Part shown: piece by piece, positions 42,570-54,293 of the stretch
How positions within the stretch are numbered: position 1 is the first letter of the stretch
Layout of the letters: the number at the start of each line of letters is the position of its first letter
Assembly (NCBI GenBank): GCA_026027325.1
Contig: JAMSLZ010000005.1
Coordinates: forward strand, 1,240,001 to 1,304,000
DNA: 64,000 nucleotides
Reading direction: 5' to 3'
DNA from: Actinomucor elegans
Lineage: Eukaryota > Mucoromycota > Mucoromycetes > Mucorales > Mucoraceae
Translations under genes and position numbers: made by a program
The notes under the pieces: model-generated
Database searches by the model: none
What the model saw: only the letters and a program-made list of their open reading frames with translations
What the model was told of the DNA's origin: nothing

Positions 42570-43109
42570 TATTTGTTATGAAAAGAAAAGAGAAAATAAG
42601 AAGCCTAGAAGCTAAAGAGGCTTTTTTCTCGATTAGCGGAATTTTAAAAAATAAGGCACAAAGATGAAAAAAGCTAATTTTGTTCATGTTGATTGGATAT
42701 CGGTATTTCAATAATTAGAGCTGCTGCTGAAAGCTCGTTTTCTGATTTCTTTCTTCTCTTTACCTACTATTTACATAGTGCAAAGATTAAAAAGGATATC
42801 ACATTTGTTAATCTATTTTACACACATTTTAACTGCACACAGAATAGTATAAATATAATATAATATCACTTACCTAAAAACCAAGTTATATATGTACTTC
42901 TTTGACTTTTCGGTCTTTCGGTTTTATGCCTGAAAGGTACTCAAACATACTTTCATGTGTAAGGAACAGGCTTGCATCACAAGCTAGTTACCAAAAAAAA
43001 AACATCTCTATATTGCTCAAAGGAAGATCAAGATTCAAAAAAAAAGGAAGCAAAGGGATGTATACCTTGCAAAATTAGTTTTCTAAAAAAGCCATATTTT
43101 ATTGGCTGG
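42570..43109. other. YDJ1 promoter region
   Basis: 540 bp between the GET3 stop and the YDJ1 start on the minus strand. AT-rich; I found no convincing array of heat-shock elements by eye. Confidence 0.35.
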
Positions 43110-44386
43110 TTACTTTTTTTCTTGGAAAGGCTCAACCAACATCTTGGAGAACTCTTTGATCTCTTCAACGCCACGTACTTCCTTTGTTAGCAAAGGCATA
43201 CGGACAATATGAAAGTCTTCATAAAGGTCATAGATTTGATCCAAATATTTCTGTTGCATTTTGTTACGAACAGTACAGTGTTCACAGTTGGATCCTAAAT
43301 ATATCAGAAATCAGTTTCATAGTATCATATCTAATCATTATAAATGCTTACCTTCTTTAGGGAATAACAATTGGTTTACAACGATGTTGTGTGTATCAAT
43401 ATGATAAGAAGTTAACTCTTGAATCATACGTTCAGTTTCATATAATGATAAGAATTCAGAAATACAAACGCAAACGAAGGTGGTGGTGTTCTGTCAAAGA
43501 GTTCTTGTTAATGAGATCCAGCATCAAACCCATGTTGAGTATACCTACAGGGTCCTTGAATTGGTTGTTTACTTCGGTAATAACTGAACGCATCTCCTCT
43601 AACTTTGAGAACATGTCTTCTTGGTTGGCATTCATACCCATCATACCAGATACTTGTTGAACCATAGGACCAAAACGGCTGCTCAAACCACTAATTTTGG
43701 CCAAGGCCTTTTCAAGTACAGTAGGGAAAGACAAGAAACGGAGTGTATGACCAGTGGGTGCAGTATCAAACACAACAACTGAATAGGACATGGTCTTTAC
43801 TTGTTTCATGACTTCAGCAAAACCCATAGCCTCATCAACGCCAGGAATAGCATAAGCTAAATCCTGCATCATACCGCCCATTGGATTGTTTTGATCAGCT
43901 GTATTGTATGTCAAGTTACTATCCATCTTCCTTGGATCCAACATGTAACTTACATTGTTCTACCATTTCTTGAATACTCGAAGTAGGATCAATTTCCTAT
44001 TGCACATTTGAATTTAGTAACAATTCAAACGAGATAAATCGAATAAAGAGTAGATTACCATGGCATACAGATTATCGAAGCCATTGACAATAGTTGCTTC
44101 TTTCGAGAACTTTTGTCCAAACGCATCGGAAAGATTGTGAGCAGGATCAGTTGAAATTAAGAGGACTGACTCGCGAACCTTTGAAAGCTGAACAGCCAAA
44201 GAACAAGATGTAGTAGTTTTACCTGTTATGAACCAGTTAAGGCACATTCAAAAGGTACGGTTTTAAAATGTACTTACCTACACCACCTTTGCCACCGACA
44301 AAAATCCAATGAAGCGAGTTCTGGTCCAAGACATTTTGAAGGGTAGGCTCGAGAGGCTGGAAATCATCATCAGACATGTCAGACAT
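43110..44386 (-). CDS. GET3: Get3 ATPase for tail-anchored protein targeting
   Basis: Cytosolic ATPase that carries tail-anchored proteins to the ER. Minus-strand exons 44278-44386, 44059-44222, 43954-43996, 43549-43898, 43352-43490 and 43110-43294 give 329 aa, matching a usual size of about 330-350. The deviant Walker A is [11 protein letters not shown], split by intron 1. Switch I is [10 protein letters not shown] and switch [14 protein letters not shown]. The client-binding region contains [34 protein letters not shown] and the zinc-binding CEHC motif near the C-terminus are intact. Splice sites were placed by requiring VEQSDQNNP and FKDPNTTTF across introns 43899-43953 and 43491-43548. 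The protein ends FQEKK. Confidence 0.95.
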
Positions 44387-45803
44387 TTTTGCTATTTTAT
44401 ATATTTGAAAGTGAAAAAAAAGAACAAGATGGAATGTTTTCCTGGTAATACACGAATATCGAGGCGAAATCTTCAGCTAGAACTAATCGCGATTTGATTG
44501 GCTTATTCCGAAGAGTATTTGACACGAACTTGACGCTTATTTGAACCAATATTTAAACTACGCCATTTAAACGAAATCAGACTATTTGATTGAAGCACCA
44601 TAATAACCATTAGCAGTAAAAAAGAAAAAAGGAGACCACCTAAAAATCGTTTAGAAATTAAAAATAATTCTTGAAAATTATTTACTGTACGAAAACTGCC
44701 CCTGCCAACTGATGTAGCTGTCAAAAACGTCCCTAGCAACTAGTAAAAACTCGGTCCGTAGTATTAACCAAATCAAACTTGAAACTGAATAAACATCCAA
44801 TTAGCTAATGTAGAATAATGTTTTTTTTTAATTAAACCCAGTATTCTGTCGGGTAATCGACTGCAAGAAGATCAGAATGGCGTTCATCATTTGTTTGCAT
44901 TCATTTAGTTTATATTAAAAACAGAGTTTGTTTTCCGCATGCTGTTATCACACTTTTATCTGAGTATTCAACACATCCTAGCTTGAATATATTTGCAGTA
45001 ATGAATGAATCAAATAGGCTGCCCTGACTCAATTGATTGAAAGATTACTCTTGGGGCTTTAGGACTAGCACCTCCGTTCTTCTTCCAATAATGACGCCTT
45101 GTTGTACCATTATGCTGCTCTTTTAGTTATTTGTGTTACAGTTTCCAATGTCTTTTTAATCCCTACAAATGGCGAGTAACTCAAGAATCGATCATGATAG
45201 ATCGAAGTAGGGTTATATTCGCGTAACACGAAAATATTATAGTTCAAAGAAGTAAGCCAGGTCAACAATAGATAGCGACCATATACTATTGTTACAATTA
45301 TTTAAAAAAAAGATCCCGTTACCAAGCGTTGATATGCATGCTGCTTAGCCTTTTTCGCCCCGAGAAAAAAAAGTGACCTGCTTCCTATAGTGACTGCACC
45401 TAAGGATATACAAGTTCAGCTCTTCGAAACATAGCCAATTAATGAGCAAAGATTCCTTACAAGGGTGCTTTTGATCAGAAACGATGATCTAAAGTACTGT
45501 TTCGTTTACGCGTTAAAAGACGCGTCTGGATACATAGTAGGTGCATCTAAACAAACAGAAAGATCATTGATCCAAGACATACATACATTACATAAACGCA
45601 CACTTCGTAAAAGCAATCGGGCTTAATTAAGTCAAACAAGTTTTTTATAACCCACTTGTTTTTTTTTTGAACGTAACACTTTTTTTTTTTGCTTTCTTTC
45701 TTCTTTATTTCTCTTTCTCTTTTTTTTTTGATTATTACATAGACATCGATTAAAGAACCAACGAGTTCATAAAAATTAAAGAGATATATACCAGCATTTT
45801 AGA
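44387..45803. other. Divergent promoter region between GET3 and the KH gene
   Basis: No gene recognised. Two ACGCGT hexamers occur 12 bases apart at 45508-45513 and 45520-45525. The last 150 bp are rich in T and CT runs, typical of a leader. The KH transcript may have a long 5' UTR here. Confidence 0.45.
45508..45525. promoter_or_regulatory. Paired ACGCGT (MCB-like) sites
   Basis: ACGCGT at 45508 and 45520, about 280-295 bp upstream of the KH gene. In yeasts this hexamer is the Mlu I cell-cycle box bound by MBF. The pairing is suggestive; a role in this fungus is inference. Confidence 0.35.
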
Positions 45804-48800
45804 ATGACTTGCGCCTTTTCTTTTTGTTTCGGGCAAGTAGATAAACTTCCTACCTCTTTGACCTGTCAAATCATCGTAGAAGGACCCAACCTGACTCTAT
45901 CAGGTCAACAAGACAATGTCATGGCAACTAGAACAGAGATATTGAACCTATATCCTACAAAAGTACTTTGTAACCTTTATCGCCAATCAACATAACTCAT
46001 CAATTTTATCTAGATCCATTTGAATCTAAAGATCCCTGATCAAGATTGCAGTAATCTAAGACTAGAGTGTGAAAAGATAGCCAAAGAAACCCATACAACT
46101 ATTTCAATAACTGAACCTATTCCTCAATCATCATTTGCTTCTCAAAACACTGTCAATATTCTTATTACTGGTATACCCGACAATGCTGAGCTTGCACGAG
46201 TACAGACATTAGTCATGTTGGATAGAGTGGTATGGCAATATACGCGTTCCTATTCAAATAACTCACTATTTTGTAGTCCGAGCTTCATGTAGACACAATA
46301 GCTATTCCTTACAAGCTGCATCATTTGATATGTGGACGGAAACGCACCGGACTTCAATCTATTTTGGAAGAAACTGCTACTTCAATCTACTTCCCCTCTC
46401 CATTCATTTTTGAAGCAAATGATGATTATTCACCATTGATTCATATTACAGGCGAATTAAATGACGTTGTACGCGTTAAAGACATGCTGACCAAGCTAGC
46501 TGCTCAAAAGGTAAAGTAATAAGAATAAAAAAAAATTTTACTGGTGATTAATCCAAATTTTTAGGCTCAATCCATGTATCATAAGGATGCTGTACTACAC
46601 CCTAGAAAATTAGATTGGATGTTATTACATCGTAGAAACGATTTACGTAAAGTAATGCGAGACAACGGTTCCTTTGTATCATTCCCTAAGATGGGTTCTG
46701 GCGGTAATTTAGTCACAGTTTACGCAGAAAGCAGAGTGAATGCTGAACGTACACTACGTTCGCTTCATTTCTTGGTAAGCCTCTATATAGTTTATAAAAA
46801 CGTGCTAATCTCTTTGTTAGGCCTGTGGTATCTACGAAGCCTGTTTTTTCTTTAATCGTGATGGCGCTATCTATGGTATTGAAAGCGCCCATACTTTTTT
46901 CAATTCAATGCAAAACATTTCTGCTCTTGTCTCTCAGCTATCTCAAATCTCTGGCGCTGAAGTCGCTTATAGAACAGATCCAGGATGTATTGAAGTCTAT
47001 GGCACTGAACGTGCTATTCGCAATGTATACCAACGCTTGTATGATATGGCATTTCTCAAAATGTTTCACCAAAGCACTGTTTTCAACGTCGAATTATCGA
47101 ATGATCAACGAGAATTTATTAGCGGAAAAAAGAGCGGAAAAATCAACAAGATCATGAAGACTTCAGGCGCAAAGATCAAGTTTGTACCTTTCAGCGAATA
47201 TAACTTTATTATCGAAGTTGAAAGTAACAACTTCAACAAAGCTCTCGACGGCCTCACCCTTTTGCAAGAAGAACTGCCTGCCGAAATCTCATTCTATGTG
47301 CCAGAAGTGTATCACAAACGTATCATTGGTGTTGGCGGTAAAAACATACAGCGCATCATGAAAAAATACGGTGTCTACGTCAAATTTTCCAACGCTGAAG
47401 AATTTGCTGCCTTGGGCGGCTATTATGACAACGAAGATAACGTAGTAGCTAGAACACCCATGAAGAACCAAGTCAATCTTGAAAATTTGCGTCACGCTGT
47501 CATGGATCTCATTAACCCCAAGGATCGAGATTGCGTAGAACAAGTACTGTATGATGTTCCTTTCTGGCTGCATCGTACTTTGATTCGAGATCAAGCGTCC
47601 TTTTTGGCCGATATGACTAAAAAGACCAATACACACTTAATTTGGCCCGATGATGAAGTCGCAAGTGATTGCTTAACATTAGTAGGTCCTGAATCTCAAG
47701 TTGGATTAGCAGCTCAAATGGTGAGATCCATTGTACCTGAAGAATACGACGTGCATCTACCTTATTCGACTCATTTGAAATCAGTTTTGGAGTCTGAATC
47801 TTACAAAGAAGTTGTCCAACGTATCAGCAACGATTATAATGTAACTGTCGAACTGAAAAACAAAAAGAAGCCAGATCAAGACAACGAAAACGATGAGATT
47901 ATAGCATTCAAAATGACAAAAGGCAACCTAGACTGTTTGAATGTATCATTAGAAATACTGATTGGTTATTTCAACAACCAGCAAGTTAACTTGTACGATG
48001 ATAGTGCCATTGTTCGCCATACAACCTCTACTCCAGTCAACACCAGCTGCTCATTCCCTGTATTTGATAACAAGATTCTTCAATCTGCATTGCCATCAGG
48101 TAAGTTTTTTTTTAAAAACATATAGCAATTACTAACTTTTTCCTATATAGATCTAGTTTCGCCTACACCATCTTCCTCTTCTTCCATGTTGAATGACTTC
48201 CCACCAGCTCTTTCTAGTATGAATGGTGGTTTGAAAAGTTATTCGTTGTTTGATTATCCTAGCTCGATCACTGGACATGCATTAGACTCGTCTTGGAAGA
48301 ATTTTAGAGACATGAATTCACCTAGAACAGTTGAAAACTTGCGTGCCATTTTTGATTCGCCAGAAGCAAACAAGCCTCCACCTCCACCTTCTATTTCCCT
48401 AGTCTCCCCTCTAAGTTTCCGTGGCGGGCCTCCTACTAGCCAGAGCGGGTTGGATATCTGGTCCAATCCTCCTCAGCAAGTATCCTTGAATGGATTCGTT
48501 GGAAGTCCACCATTATCAGGATTGGAATCTAAACCTCACTCTATGGTAAATATAGTATTGTTAAGGTTTACATTTATTAACTATTGTTTATAGTTGTATT
48601 CACTAGATCAGAACAACTCAAATAGCAACAATGGATTCTATCAAACGTTGGGGCCAAAATCAGACTTTAATAATGCGTATGTTATTCCCACATCATCAAC
48701 ATCTACTGGCAGTAATAACAGCTCTATGCATTCAAGCCAATCTATGCCGGAAATCATGTTAGATTCTTCACCCAAGAAATCTTCCAATTTACCCTTTCAA

Positions 48801-49181
48801 ATCAACAATTACATTCATACCCAAGCTCCACCACCCCCTTTGATTTATCCATCTAGCTCTTCTGCAAGTAACATTAACAAACCAAGCTCTTCTTCATCAG
48901 CAAACGCAGTTCAATTTGCATTATCTACATCTGTTTCCACGCCTACAGCTGCAGCATCTACTTCAAACCAAGCATCATCAGCATCCACTGTTACAAACAG
49001 AGCAAATGGAATAGACAAACCTTTAGAATTTCCTGCTCTCTTTTCAATCAACCATTCTTCTGCGGATGAAACAGTCAGTAAGTGAAAGTTTTCATTGATA
49101 TACTATAGTTTACTCATGATTTTACTAGTTGTTCAGAGCTTACTAAACAATATGTCAATAGGTCAAGATTTGACACATTAG
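45804..49181 (+). CDS. Multi-KH-domain RNA-binding protein (Bicaudal-C/vigilin-like)
   Basis: Predicted cytoplasmic mRNA-binding protein. Exons 45804-45962, 46014-46229, 46277-46510, 46565-46774, 46821-48099, 48151-48545, 48594-49077 and 49129-49181 give 1,009 aa. Several KH-type modules can be seen, with GxxG-like loops in LICGRKRTGLQSI, FISGKKSGKINKIM and RIIGVGGKNIQRIM (the best conserved, about residue 440). Others are degenerate. The C-terminal 300 residues are Ser/Pro/Asn-rich and disordered. The last intron is inferred because it replaces a stop 8 bases into it with a coding-like end, VIVQSLLNNMSIGQDLTH; without it the protein would end SK at 49085. Relation to Bicaudal-C is from general KH similarity; targets are unknown. 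Confidence 0.82.
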
Positions 49182-49407
49182 ATTTTTTTCATATATAATA
49201 ATATTATTATATATTATATCACTTTTATTACTATGATTTTTCTTCTTTTTTATACTATACATATACATCTGTTATATCTCTTTATCCCCCATCTCACAAC
49301 ACCACAAAAAATACCTACAATAATATACATTCACGTGTATGAACTCGAGAATAATTGACTATATGAATAGTGTATGTTAGTGAAACAAGGATTTTAATAG
49401 ATGCTAC

Positions 49408-49475
49408 GGATTCATTCTGAACGGATCAATTGTCAAATGTGGACAGTGATGAATTGGGATCCATCGAGAAATTTG
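49408..49475 (+). repeat. Short interspersed repeat copy (forward)
   Basis: Blocks GGATTCATTCTGAACG, TGTCAAATGTGGACAGTG and GGGATCCATCGAGAAAT in family order. Confidence 0.52.
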
Positions 49476-49552
49476 TAAATTATTATTAGCTGTGAACCAC
49501 GTATAATGCATTTATTGACATATAACTGAACAGAAGTCATGTACAATAGATG

Positions 49553-49622
49553 AAGTAACTCATTCTCAACTTAAACTGCTAATTAGATTCAAATTTTGAT
49601 CAAAATCTGTCGATAGATCTAT
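49553..49622 (+). repeat. Short interspersed repeat copy (forward)
   Basis: Blocks GTAACTCATTCTCAAC, AATTAGATTCAAATTTTG and AATCTGTCGATAGATCTA. It follows the previous copy after about 80 bp. Confidence 0.5.
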
Positions 49623-49894
49623 GGATCATTAGATTCAGTTTACAAGGATCACATCTAAATTTTTATCACGTCATTTTTTATGGGACTGGAAGACCGCATT
49701 TTTGAAATATGAACTTTTAGTAATATAGCTTTAGGGTATATTAGACTATAGGGTTTTGTTGGCTATGAAATACTCTAGCTCTGGTTTCATTTCTTGAACG
49801 TTCAAACAATCGCTTTTATTTATGATAATACAATGAAAGCAATAAAATATCAAATGATCTTGATATTATTTAACTCACCATATACTTTATTACT

Positions 49895-49896
<2 letters not shown>

Positions 49897-49941
<45 letters not shown>
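49897..49941. repeat. Poly-T homopolymer, 45 bases
   Basis: Uninterrupted T from 49897 to 49941. It could be the poly(A) tail of a reverse-strand retroposed copy or simple slippage; no retroposed body was identified next to it. Its true length is uncertain from sequencing alone. Confidence 0.8.
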
Positions 49942-49943
<2 letters not shown>

Positions 49944-50320
49944 CATGAAGAATGAGGTCAAGTTACAATATTTTTCTCTCTCCATCTCAATCGTTAAATT
50001 TTTGGAATATGCTTTCTAGTTTTAATGATATTAACAGCATTCTAGAGACATAATAGTTTACAGTCAAACTTTCTCACAATGAGTTATTAAATCTATCATA
50101 ACTAAATTATTCAACCGCAACACAACTTGAGCTAATTAACAATAGATATTTTCGCTGATCTAGGCTTAGTGTCGCATATGGCGACTAACTCTAGTCAGGA
50201 TGAGCCATTGAATCTATTAGATCCATTATTTAACTGCTATACAATTAAAGTATGATGCTCATATTGTCTAAATCGCACAAATATTGGTTGATAACTGACG
50301 AGCAAACATTATACTTTATT

Positions 50321-52415
50321 TTACAATTTAGCTTCAACAGAGGAAAGCATTGAAGCAGGTATTTCAACCTCCAGCCCACTGAGACAAAGCTGAGCATACG
50401 TCTTTCCTTGCCTATCAACGACTAAAGAACTCAAACCACCGCCTCCAAGTGAATGAGTCAATACAAAGTTCATGGCGTGAGGACCAGGTAGCTCGAAGCG
50501 AGTGACAGTGCCTTTACAAAGATGCTTCATATATTCAGAAACTGTCTTTTCAGTAATGGAGCGTTTGATATAAGGTAGGTATTTGGGATCGCGAGCAATG
50601 ATACCGATATTACAAACATCACCCTTATCACCACTACGACCATAAGCAACGTTAATCAAACGTGTTTTGACTAAAGGGCCTGATATTTCAGCTTCAGGGA
50701 TGGTGGGGACAGGTGTGGGTTTACTATAGTTAGCATGGTCATCCCAGGAACCCCATTTGGCAGTTTTTATTTGACCATCACCAACGATGTAGCTTGTAGT
50801 GACTTGAGATTTGGGGATTAATAATGGAAAATGAACCAAGTTAGGAACAGGTCTAGGGCGGCCTGTACCGCTTCCTGTGATGCCCGGAGCCATACAAGTA
50901 GCAGACTAGAAAAAGATATTACTAAGTTTGGTTTGGCTTAGTGAAGATATAGAATTGAATACTTACGGGAATCATTTCCATTGCAACAAGGCCAAGTGCT
51001 TTAGGGTTATCATGATGAGCTGTGATTCTTAATAAAACTTCGCGAGTATCATTAGCTTTTGAATGAGGACTTTGGTCATAGAATGTGTTAGCTTTTATAG
51101 TCTATGCTGTTCTGTGTGATAACATACCCAAATAAAGACTCTCCACCAATGGGTTCAATATTATAATTTCTGAAATCCGAAGCGCCCATTTGCTTGTACA
51201 TGCCTTGAACCCGTTTAATGATAGCATCGCCTACTGCTAAAGCTTTTTTCTTAGCATCGACACCACCAATCAGTAGTTCACCACTGATTTTCCAGCCATC
51301 CAAAAAGATACCAGAGCATTTAAGATAAGGTGTAGGTTGAAGGCCCTTTGCACCGGAGACAAGTACGCGATTATGGCCTACTTGAGACAAAATGACTTGA
51401 CGCATATCCAGAATCACATCAGGCAGTAAATACAGAGAAGGATCCAAGATTTCGTACAGAATTTGTTCAGATACCGTTGCTGGTGTAACTAATCCACCTG
51501 TCTTTTCAGGCTTTGTCACGATAAATGTGCCTGATCGGTCAAACTCCACTATAGGGTACCCCATATTTGCATAACCACCATAGGGTGATTGAGCAGCCAA
51601 ATGCCAATCTGTAAAGTTACCACCTGTAGCATGACAACCGCATTCAATAATATGACCAGCCAACGAAGCAGATGCCAGCAAGTCATAGTAATTCAAAGTC
51701 TTTCCCTCTTCCCAACCATATTCATGAATTAAAGGTCCAACGACCAAGGCAGAATCTACTACGCGGCCTGTGACAACGATCTGAGCACCTTCATCCAATG
51801 CAGCAGCTACAGCATGTGCACCCAAATACGCATTTAATGAAACAATGGGTTCATCATTGTCAGGCAAACGGTCTGAATCTTTGGTATGATTGACCGAAGA
51901 AATGGATGAAAATGGATGGACGTCTGTAAAAGAAGCCAGCGTCTTGTCATCTCTTCCACTTAATACATCATCACCCAATACAGCTGCCACTTTGACACCT
52001 TGAATGCCGAGCTTTTTCAGTAGCGCTTCGATGGCATTTTTGCATCCAACAGGGTCCAATCCGCCAGCGTTGGTGACGATTTTGGTGCCGTTTTTAACAA
52101 TATCAGGTAAGATCTTGCTTAGTACAAGCGTCAAGAATTCTGCTATATAATCCGCACCTTGATCGCTTTTGCCTGCCATCAAACGGCGTTGGCGGCGGGC
52201 AGCAAGGATACCCATTGTGATTTCTAGTTTTTTCCGATTAATATGTAAACTAGTTTTTGATTTAACCGATGATTTTATATACCTGCCAAATAATCAGCTA
52301 CCAGATAATCCAAGTTTTTTCCTTCTTGCTGAACAAGTTGAGAAGCAGCGGCTGTAGAATCGCCCCAAAAAGCCGAATAACAACCAATACGAATAGGATG
52401 TTCTTGTTCAGGCAT
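50321..52415 (-). CDS. AtuA-family (DUF1446) protein with C-terminal AtuA-like domain
   Basis: Homologue of the bacterial acyclic terpene utilisation protein AtuA, of unknown reaction. Minus-strand exons 52283-52415, 51128-52223, 50967-51069 and 50321-50905 give 638 aa. The start [20 protein letters not shown] and motifs [31 protein letters not shown] and [17 protein letters not shown] cover the N-terminal domain to about residue 450. The C-terminal part, [19 protein letters not shown] to [16 protein letters not shown], is the separate AtuA-like ferredoxin-fold domain, here fused. The 51070-51127 intron was placed so that ESLFG joins PHSKAND. In Pseudomonas atuA lies with geranyl-CoA carboxylase genes; no such genes occur here, so the substrate is unknown. 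Confidence 0.87.
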
Positions 52416-53194
52416 TTTTACGAATATAAAGTATGAAAAAGAAAGTACATAAAATGCAAATTTACTCCTTTAACAGAGCTTGAAATAGTTGGGGCGAGAG
52501 AGAGCATTGTAAACAGACCAAGTGGGAAAGGCACATGGCGTGACTTGTATTCTCGCTGAGCGATCCAAATTCATCTGTATTTAGTCTTAATTGCTGACTA
52601 TCGAATATGTCTTTATGCAACTAATCAAAGTGCGATGATAGACACATTATTATACTAGGTATAGTCTATAAACAATTATTCTTCATTAGTGATGTTTCAA
52701 GTTTCACCTATTGTTTGATCGAGTGAGCTGATACGCGTATCGAATGAACTGACACGCGTATCAAGGAGCAGTGATACTGTCATCTAAAATGCTGACTCCC
52801 CACTATACAGTGTCTTGGTAAAGAGATAAAAGATATATCATAGAGTTATAGATCGAGTTTATTTGCACACAATAGAAACTTTTAAAAATAATAGTTAGCT
52901 GATTTGTATATAAAACTATTTACAATGTACACCGAAGATAAGCAGTAATTGTACGATGCAGAAATTTCTAATATACTATTCCAGAAAATGCAAAGCATAA
53001 TTTGTAATGCATCAGCGCCAGATCTAATTGTATAATAATATAGCATGTAAAACCGGTAAATGAATCCTATTCGCTGATCGAAAGCGCCTGTCATTTCTGA
53101 AACAAACCAAAAATGCTTATAAACAACTTGATCCTGACGTTTCTCCACTTAGCATCATTTATACAATATATGCATATTAGTTGAATATTTCATA
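52416..53194. other. Divergent promoter region with tandem palindromes
   Basis: 780 bp between the divergent AtuA-like and beta-trefoil genes. It contains the 21-bp tandem repeat described separately. No coding sequence; the minus-strand frame at 52882-53148 has no recognisable product. Confidence 0.45.
52725..52784. promoter_or_regulatory. 21-bp tandem repeat carrying ACGCGT palindromes
   Basis: Unit 1 (52725-52745) and unit 2 (52746-52766) match at about 17 of 21 positions. A third, diverged partial unit follows. Unit 1 contains the perfect 12-bp palindrome GATACGCGTATC at 52730-52741; unit 2 has GACACGCGTATC. Evenly spaced palindromes in a shared promoter are typical of transcription-factor sites; the factor is unknown. 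Confidence 0.5.
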
Positions 53195-53995
53195 ATGAAT
53201 CAGTACAATTGGTTCTCTGTCAAACACATTCTAACAAATAAAGTGATGTCTTCTTGTGATATGCTACAGGGAGGCATATCGATTGAATCTCCAGTCATTG
53301 TAACAAAACCTCAGCATAACGATAATGAATTATGGCGATGGGCTGGCCAGCAATTGGAAAATAAAAGCACAGGTCTAGTACTCGATATACATGAAGGTTT
53401 GTATTTTCCTTCTTGGTGCGAAATTCGTTCTGACAGATTCCTCATAGGCAAACTACGCGCAATTGAAGATACTGAAATTTGTTTATGTTATAAAAAGCCC
53501 CCAGAAGACGCACATAGCCAGATGTGGGGTATTCAAACATCAAACACGTCAGATCTCTTTACAAGGAGGTTTTCTCAGGTTGATTCGATAGGAAAGACCA
53601 TCTACTCCATAAGCAATAGTGATTGGGTTCTTGATGTATGCCCGAATAGTCAAAAGGTCATTTTATTCCCCCAAGATCCACTTGAGTCTAGTTTGCAGCA
53701 AAAATGGGAATTTATACCAGAAAATGTCACAACTCCATCAGAATGCAATCTTTTCAATGAGCCGGGACTCCTATTTGAAAATCAAGCAGTAGACCCGCTA
53801 GCAATAGATGACTATTATATCTTTCCTCGTAGTCGAAATTCGTCTGTCTCTTCAACATCCGAGTCTATTGGCTTTGCGCATGGTTTAACACCTGCAAGAA
53901 GAAACTCATCGCGATCTTCCATTTCGTCTCATCGTAAAGATAGTCTACTAGGAGACGAATTCTCAAGATATCATGAATTTGTTCACTTTCATTAA
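53195..53995 (+). CDS. Predicted beta-trefoil (ricin-B-like) protein
   Basis: Intronless 266-aa protein. Three Trp-containing turns, ELWRW (about 45-49), SQMWGI (109-113) and QQKWEF (169-173), are spaced about 62 residues apart. This is the spacing of the internal three-fold repeat of a beta-trefoil with QxW motifs, as in ricin-B-type lectins. Residues 55-66 (ENKSTGLVLDIHEG) and 143-148 (DWVLDV) show the matching strand pattern. There is no signal peptide, so it is probably cytosolic. The C-terminal 60 residues are Ser/Arg-rich with RRNSSRSSISSHRKDS, a likely phosphorylated tail. Carbohydrate binding is uncertain; the fold call rests on periodicity only. Confidence 0.68.
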   Translation: MNQYNWFSVKHILTNKVMSSCDMLQGGISIESPVIVTKPQHNDNELWRWAGQQLENKSTGLVLDIHEGLYFPSWCEIRSDRFLIGKLRAIEDTEICLCYKKPPEDAHSQMWGIQTSNTSDLFTRRFSQVDSIGKTIYSISNSDWVLDVCPNSQKVILFPQDPLESSLQQKWEFIPENVTTPSECNLFNEPGLLFENQAVDPLAIDDYYIFPRSRNSSVSSTSESIGFAHGLTPARRNSSRSSISSHRKDSLLGDEFSRYHEFVHFH

Positions 53996-54293
53996 ACCAT
54001 ACTCTTTTGTAAATAAATGCACTCAATAACTCCTTTTAATAACAGTCGACATGTTTCAGGCAAATACTAGAACATGAATAAATAATCTACTTACTAGTTA
54101 AAGCATTATCGATTCAGCAGTTGATAGTTACTATTGATGTTTTGCGATATGTGCTTTTTTATTATCAGTTTAAATTACAGAGAGGCGTGTTTTGAGAATG
54201 TATAAAGGCGTGGAAGTGTGAGTTTTCGCATTGATTTCTATTTGCTTTTCTCGAGAAAAAAATATGAGCTGGTATGATGTATCTCGGCTATGA

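Larger units (their letters stand above)
49182..50320. other. Intergenic with two repeat copies and a long T run
   Basis: Forward short-repeat copies at 49408-49475 and 49553-49622, and a 45-base T homopolymer at 49897-49941. No gene recognised. Confidence 0.5.
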
